Notes under the pieces: model-generated | What the model was told of the DNA's origin: nothing | Seen by the model: the letters and a program-made list of their open reading frames with translations, nothing else | Databases searched by the model: none | NCBI GenBank assembly: GCA_934457235.1 | Contig: CAKSHT010000116.1 | Span: forward strand, 1 to 6,857 | Origin: an uncultured Oscillospiraceae bacterium | GTDB taxonomy: Bacteria; Bacillota; Clostridia; Oscillospirales; Ruminococcaceae | Direction of reading: 5' to 3' | DNA length: 6,857 bases | Part shown: in pieces, positions 5,656-6,857 of the stretch | Numbering within the stretch: the stretch's first letter is position 1 | How the letters are laid out: the number at the start of each line of letters is the position of its first letter | Position numbers and translations under genes: made by a program

Positions 5656-6115
5656 ATGACAGAACTTATTGATAAAAAGACTTTCAACAGGCTGCTTGCA
5701 AGGCTGGCGATGCCTATCGCGATACAAAGCCTTATGCTGGCTTTAGTCGCCGCATGCGACGTCCTCATAATTCTCGACTATGATTTTTGGATTGACTTTT
5801 CCTGCAAAACATCTCCAGCCGATAATCGCGACAAACTACGGCGCCGGGGAATGGGAAAGGAATCGCGGGATAAGGAGAATGTCCTACCTCACGATAATCG
5901 TTATGGGACTGATTCTTCCGCTGAGCGTCATACTGTGCCCGCTGGGAATATGCGGAGTTTTCATGGAGGTCGGCGTGGACGTTGATCAGCTTGCGCATGG
6001 CGCGATACGCACCTGTTTTACGGCGTTCCTGCCGATGGTCAAGACGGTGGTGCTGATAGTAAGCATTCTGTTTTTGACGGTGATAGACCCGAAAAGGTCG
6101 CGGACCAGCAATTAA
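5656..6115 (+). pseudogene. MATE family efflux transporter, internally deleted remnant
   Basis: Two frames hold MATE sequence. Residues 1-37 from the ATG at 5656 (DKKTFNRLLARLAMPIAIQS and then LMLALVAACDVL) are the N-terminus and first membrane helix. From about 5780, in another frame, FGLTFPAKHLQPIIATNYGAG and the following helices (YLTIIVMGLILPLSVILCPL) match the loop and helices in the middle of the protein, up to about FLPM. Beyond that, VKTVVLIVSILFLTVIDPKR is hydrophobic but not clearly MATE. MATE proteins export cationic drugs using sodium or proton gradients and are about 450 residues with twelve helices. Only about a third remains, so it cannot be functional. The break lies near 5767-5780. 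The ribosome binding site is poor (AAAGAG). It follows the hydrolase in the same direction. Confidence 0.78.
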
Positions 6116-6140
6116 TGCTATTGTCTGATTTGCATAAAAC

Positions 6141-6182
6141 GAGGGGAGATAATCTGTTGGTATCGACAAATTTTCTCCCCTC
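6141..6182. repeat. Inverted repeat just before the second tetR promoter
   Basis: GAGGGGAGA (6141-6149) and TCTCCCCTC (6174-6182) are perfect 9-base arms. The 24 bases between can fold further (TGTTG and CGACA around GTAT). On the + strand no T-run follows; on the - strand GTTTTA follows, so it resembles a terminator best in the minus direction. It ends three bases before the -35 of the tetR promoter (6186). It may isolate the regulator from upstream transcription, act as a terminator for the former MATE operon, or bind a protein. Confidence 0.55.
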
Positions 6183-6185
6183 CGG

Positions 6186-6214
6186 TTGACAAATGGGTTA
6201 GTTGGTGCTAATAT
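6186..6214 (+). promoter_or_regulatory. Promoter of the second tetR gene
   Basis: A perfect TTGACA (6186-6191) and TAATAT (6209-6214) are separated by 17 bases. Transcription would begin near 6221, with a leader of about 42 bases. It opens TTGACAAA and carries TTAGTTGGTG in the spacer, against TTGACAAA and TTAGTTAGTG in the first tetR promoter. Confidence 0.82.
6198..6211 (+). promoter_or_regulatory. Candidate TetR operator, TTAG-N6-CTAA
   Basis: TTAG (6198-6201) and CTAA (6208-6211) are perfect inverted half-sites around six bases, lying in the promoter spacer and overlapping the -10. This is the clearest of three similar elements in the window (others at 781-794 and 4626-4639). Autorepression by the TetR protein encoded directly downstream is the simplest reading, by inference. 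Confidence 0.5.
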
Positions 6215-6218
6215 AGTC

Positions 6219-6248
6219 CTGTGACCGAAAATTGAAAAACAGTCACAG
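6219..6248 (+). repeat. Inverted repeat in the second tetR leader
   Basis: CTGTGAC (6219-6225) and GTCACAG (6242-6248) are perfect 7-base arms with 16 bases between, starting at the expected transcription start and ending two bases before the AGAGGA ribosome binding site (6251-6256). It is the counterpart of the AAATGAC/GTCATTT repeat in the first tetR leader. Confidence 0.55.
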
Positions 6249-6262
6249 AAAGAGGAAACGAT

Positions 6263-6857
6263 GTGCCGACCGCATTTACCGATGAAGAATTGGAGCATAT
6301 CCGCAGCGCGCTGATACAAGCCGGGATACGTCTCAGCAAAGAACTTGGATTGCAGAAAATGTCAGTTGAAAAGCTGACTGCCGCCGTTGGGATAGCCAAG
6401 GGAAGCTTTTACATGTTTTTCGGCTCGAAGGAGGATTTCATTCTTGAGGTAGTCGAGTACACGGGAGCGCAGACGCAGAAAATGCTGCTTTCAAGGCTGA
6501 ACGGGCGCAGGCAGATGTCCGCACACGAGTTCATGGAGTTCTTCAGCGAGTATCTTCATTCCGATTATGACCTGATGAACGGACTGACCGTGGAGGACTT
6601 CTTCTGGCTGAAAAAGCACATAAAAAAGCAGGTGCTTTTCGACCCGGACGAGCAGATAAAAACTGCTGAACTGTGGCTGTCGCTGATAAACGACGTCAGA
6701 CCCGGCGTTGACGCGGGCACGTTCGTGAATCTGATAAAATCCATCTACGCGATAAGGGAGCACAGCGACACAATGGTGAAAGCTTCGATGGAAAGCAGCG
6801 TTCAGGTGCTGCTGCGGACGATAGAGGTCTACGTCAGCGGAAAGGGTAGTATAGTAT
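6263..6857 (+). CDS. TetR/AcrR family transcriptional regulator (3' end outside window)
   Basis: The frame is open for 198 codons to the window edge. GTG at 6263 is the start: AGAGGA (6251-6256) lies six bases upstream, and the overlapping ATG at 6261 is in a frame that closes after 17 codons. The N-terminus shows the TetR helix-turn-helix at about residues 34-53, with SVEKLTAAVGIAKGSFYMFF and then GSKEDFILEVVE, the family's most conserved stretch. The rest is the helical ligand and dimerisation domain, nearly complete, since it reaches LLRTIEVYVSG, where the first regulator is eight residues from its end. Recognition-helix residues VGIAKG(S/T)FY-F are shared with the regulator at 846. It probably represses itself through the site at 6198-6211 and a target gene beyond the window. 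Confidence 0.9.
   Translation, partial: MPTAFTDEELEHIRSALIQAGIRLSKELGLQKMSVEKLTAAVGIAKGSFYMFFGSKEDFILEVVEYTGAQTQKMLLSRLNGRRQMSAHEFMEFFSEYLHSDYDLMNGLTVEDFFWLKKHIKKQVLFDPDEQIKTAELWLSLINDVRPGVDAGTFVNLIKSIYAIREHSDTMVKASMESSVQVLLRTIEVYVSGKGSIV

Noticed and set aside
6219..6248. CRP-like site (TGTGA...TCACA) before the second tetR
   Set aside because: The half-sites are 18 bases apart, where CRP needs six, and such bacteria generally lack a classical CRP system. The TGAC/GTCA pair shared with the first tetR leader explains it better.
5765..6319. Minus-strand open frame of 184 codons
   Set aside because: It lies opposite MATE-like sequence, crosses the inverted repeat and the second tetR promoter, and its translation is rich in His, Arg, Gln and Tyr with no recognisable domain. 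It is the shadow of the plus-strand remnant.

Overview
The window looks like an accessory stretch of a gut or rumen Firmicute related to Ruminococcus (Oscillospiraceae). The clues are the tail of a type I dockerin at the left edge, a remnant of a BspA-type leucine-rich repeat protein, G+C-rich codon use inside genes against AT-rich spacers, strong AGGAGG ribosome binding sites and sigma-A-like promoters. This placement is inferred from family content; no rRNA, tRNA, CRISPR array or intact transposase was seen.

Layout. Bases 1-73 are the end of a dockerin protein, followed by a perfect 12-bp hairpin. Bases 127-765 hold no intact gene, only a possible coding scrap (239-415). Next comes a TetR operon on the + strand: an intact regulator (846-1454), then an ABC ATPase that stops making sense just after its LSGGQ signature, then the C-terminal part of an FtsX-type permease in another frame. 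A deletion appears to have removed the ATPase C-terminus and the permease N-terminus. A bidirectional hairpin (3213-3237) separates this from a convergent, intact short-chain dehydrogenase on the - strand (3270-4010), with its own promoter and a hairpin at the transcript start.

Bases 4187-4459 (- strand) carry the decayed leucine-rich repeat fragment. An intact alpha/beta hydrolase of the BAAT/acyl-CoA thioesterase C-terminal type follows (4661-5596), then a MATE efflux gene reduced to an N-terminal scrap plus a middle segment (5656-6115). The window closes with a second, 3'-incomplete TetR regulator (6263-6857).

How it may work together. The two TetR genes are similar in their recognition helices, and their whole promoter-leader regions align: same -35, a TTAG-type element in the spacer, a TGAC/GTCA inverted repeat in the leader, and a similar ribosome binding site region. 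A related TTAG-N6-CTAA element lies just before the hydrolase gene. This suggests a small local family of drug- or metabolite-responsive regulators controlling themselves, efflux genes and possibly the hydrolase. Both efflux systems present are broken by internal deletions while the regulators remain intact. The dehydrogenase resembles BaiA/FabG and the hydrolase resembles bile acid-CoA amidating or thioester-cleaving enzymes, so a bile-acid or acyl-CoA link is conceivable but unproven.
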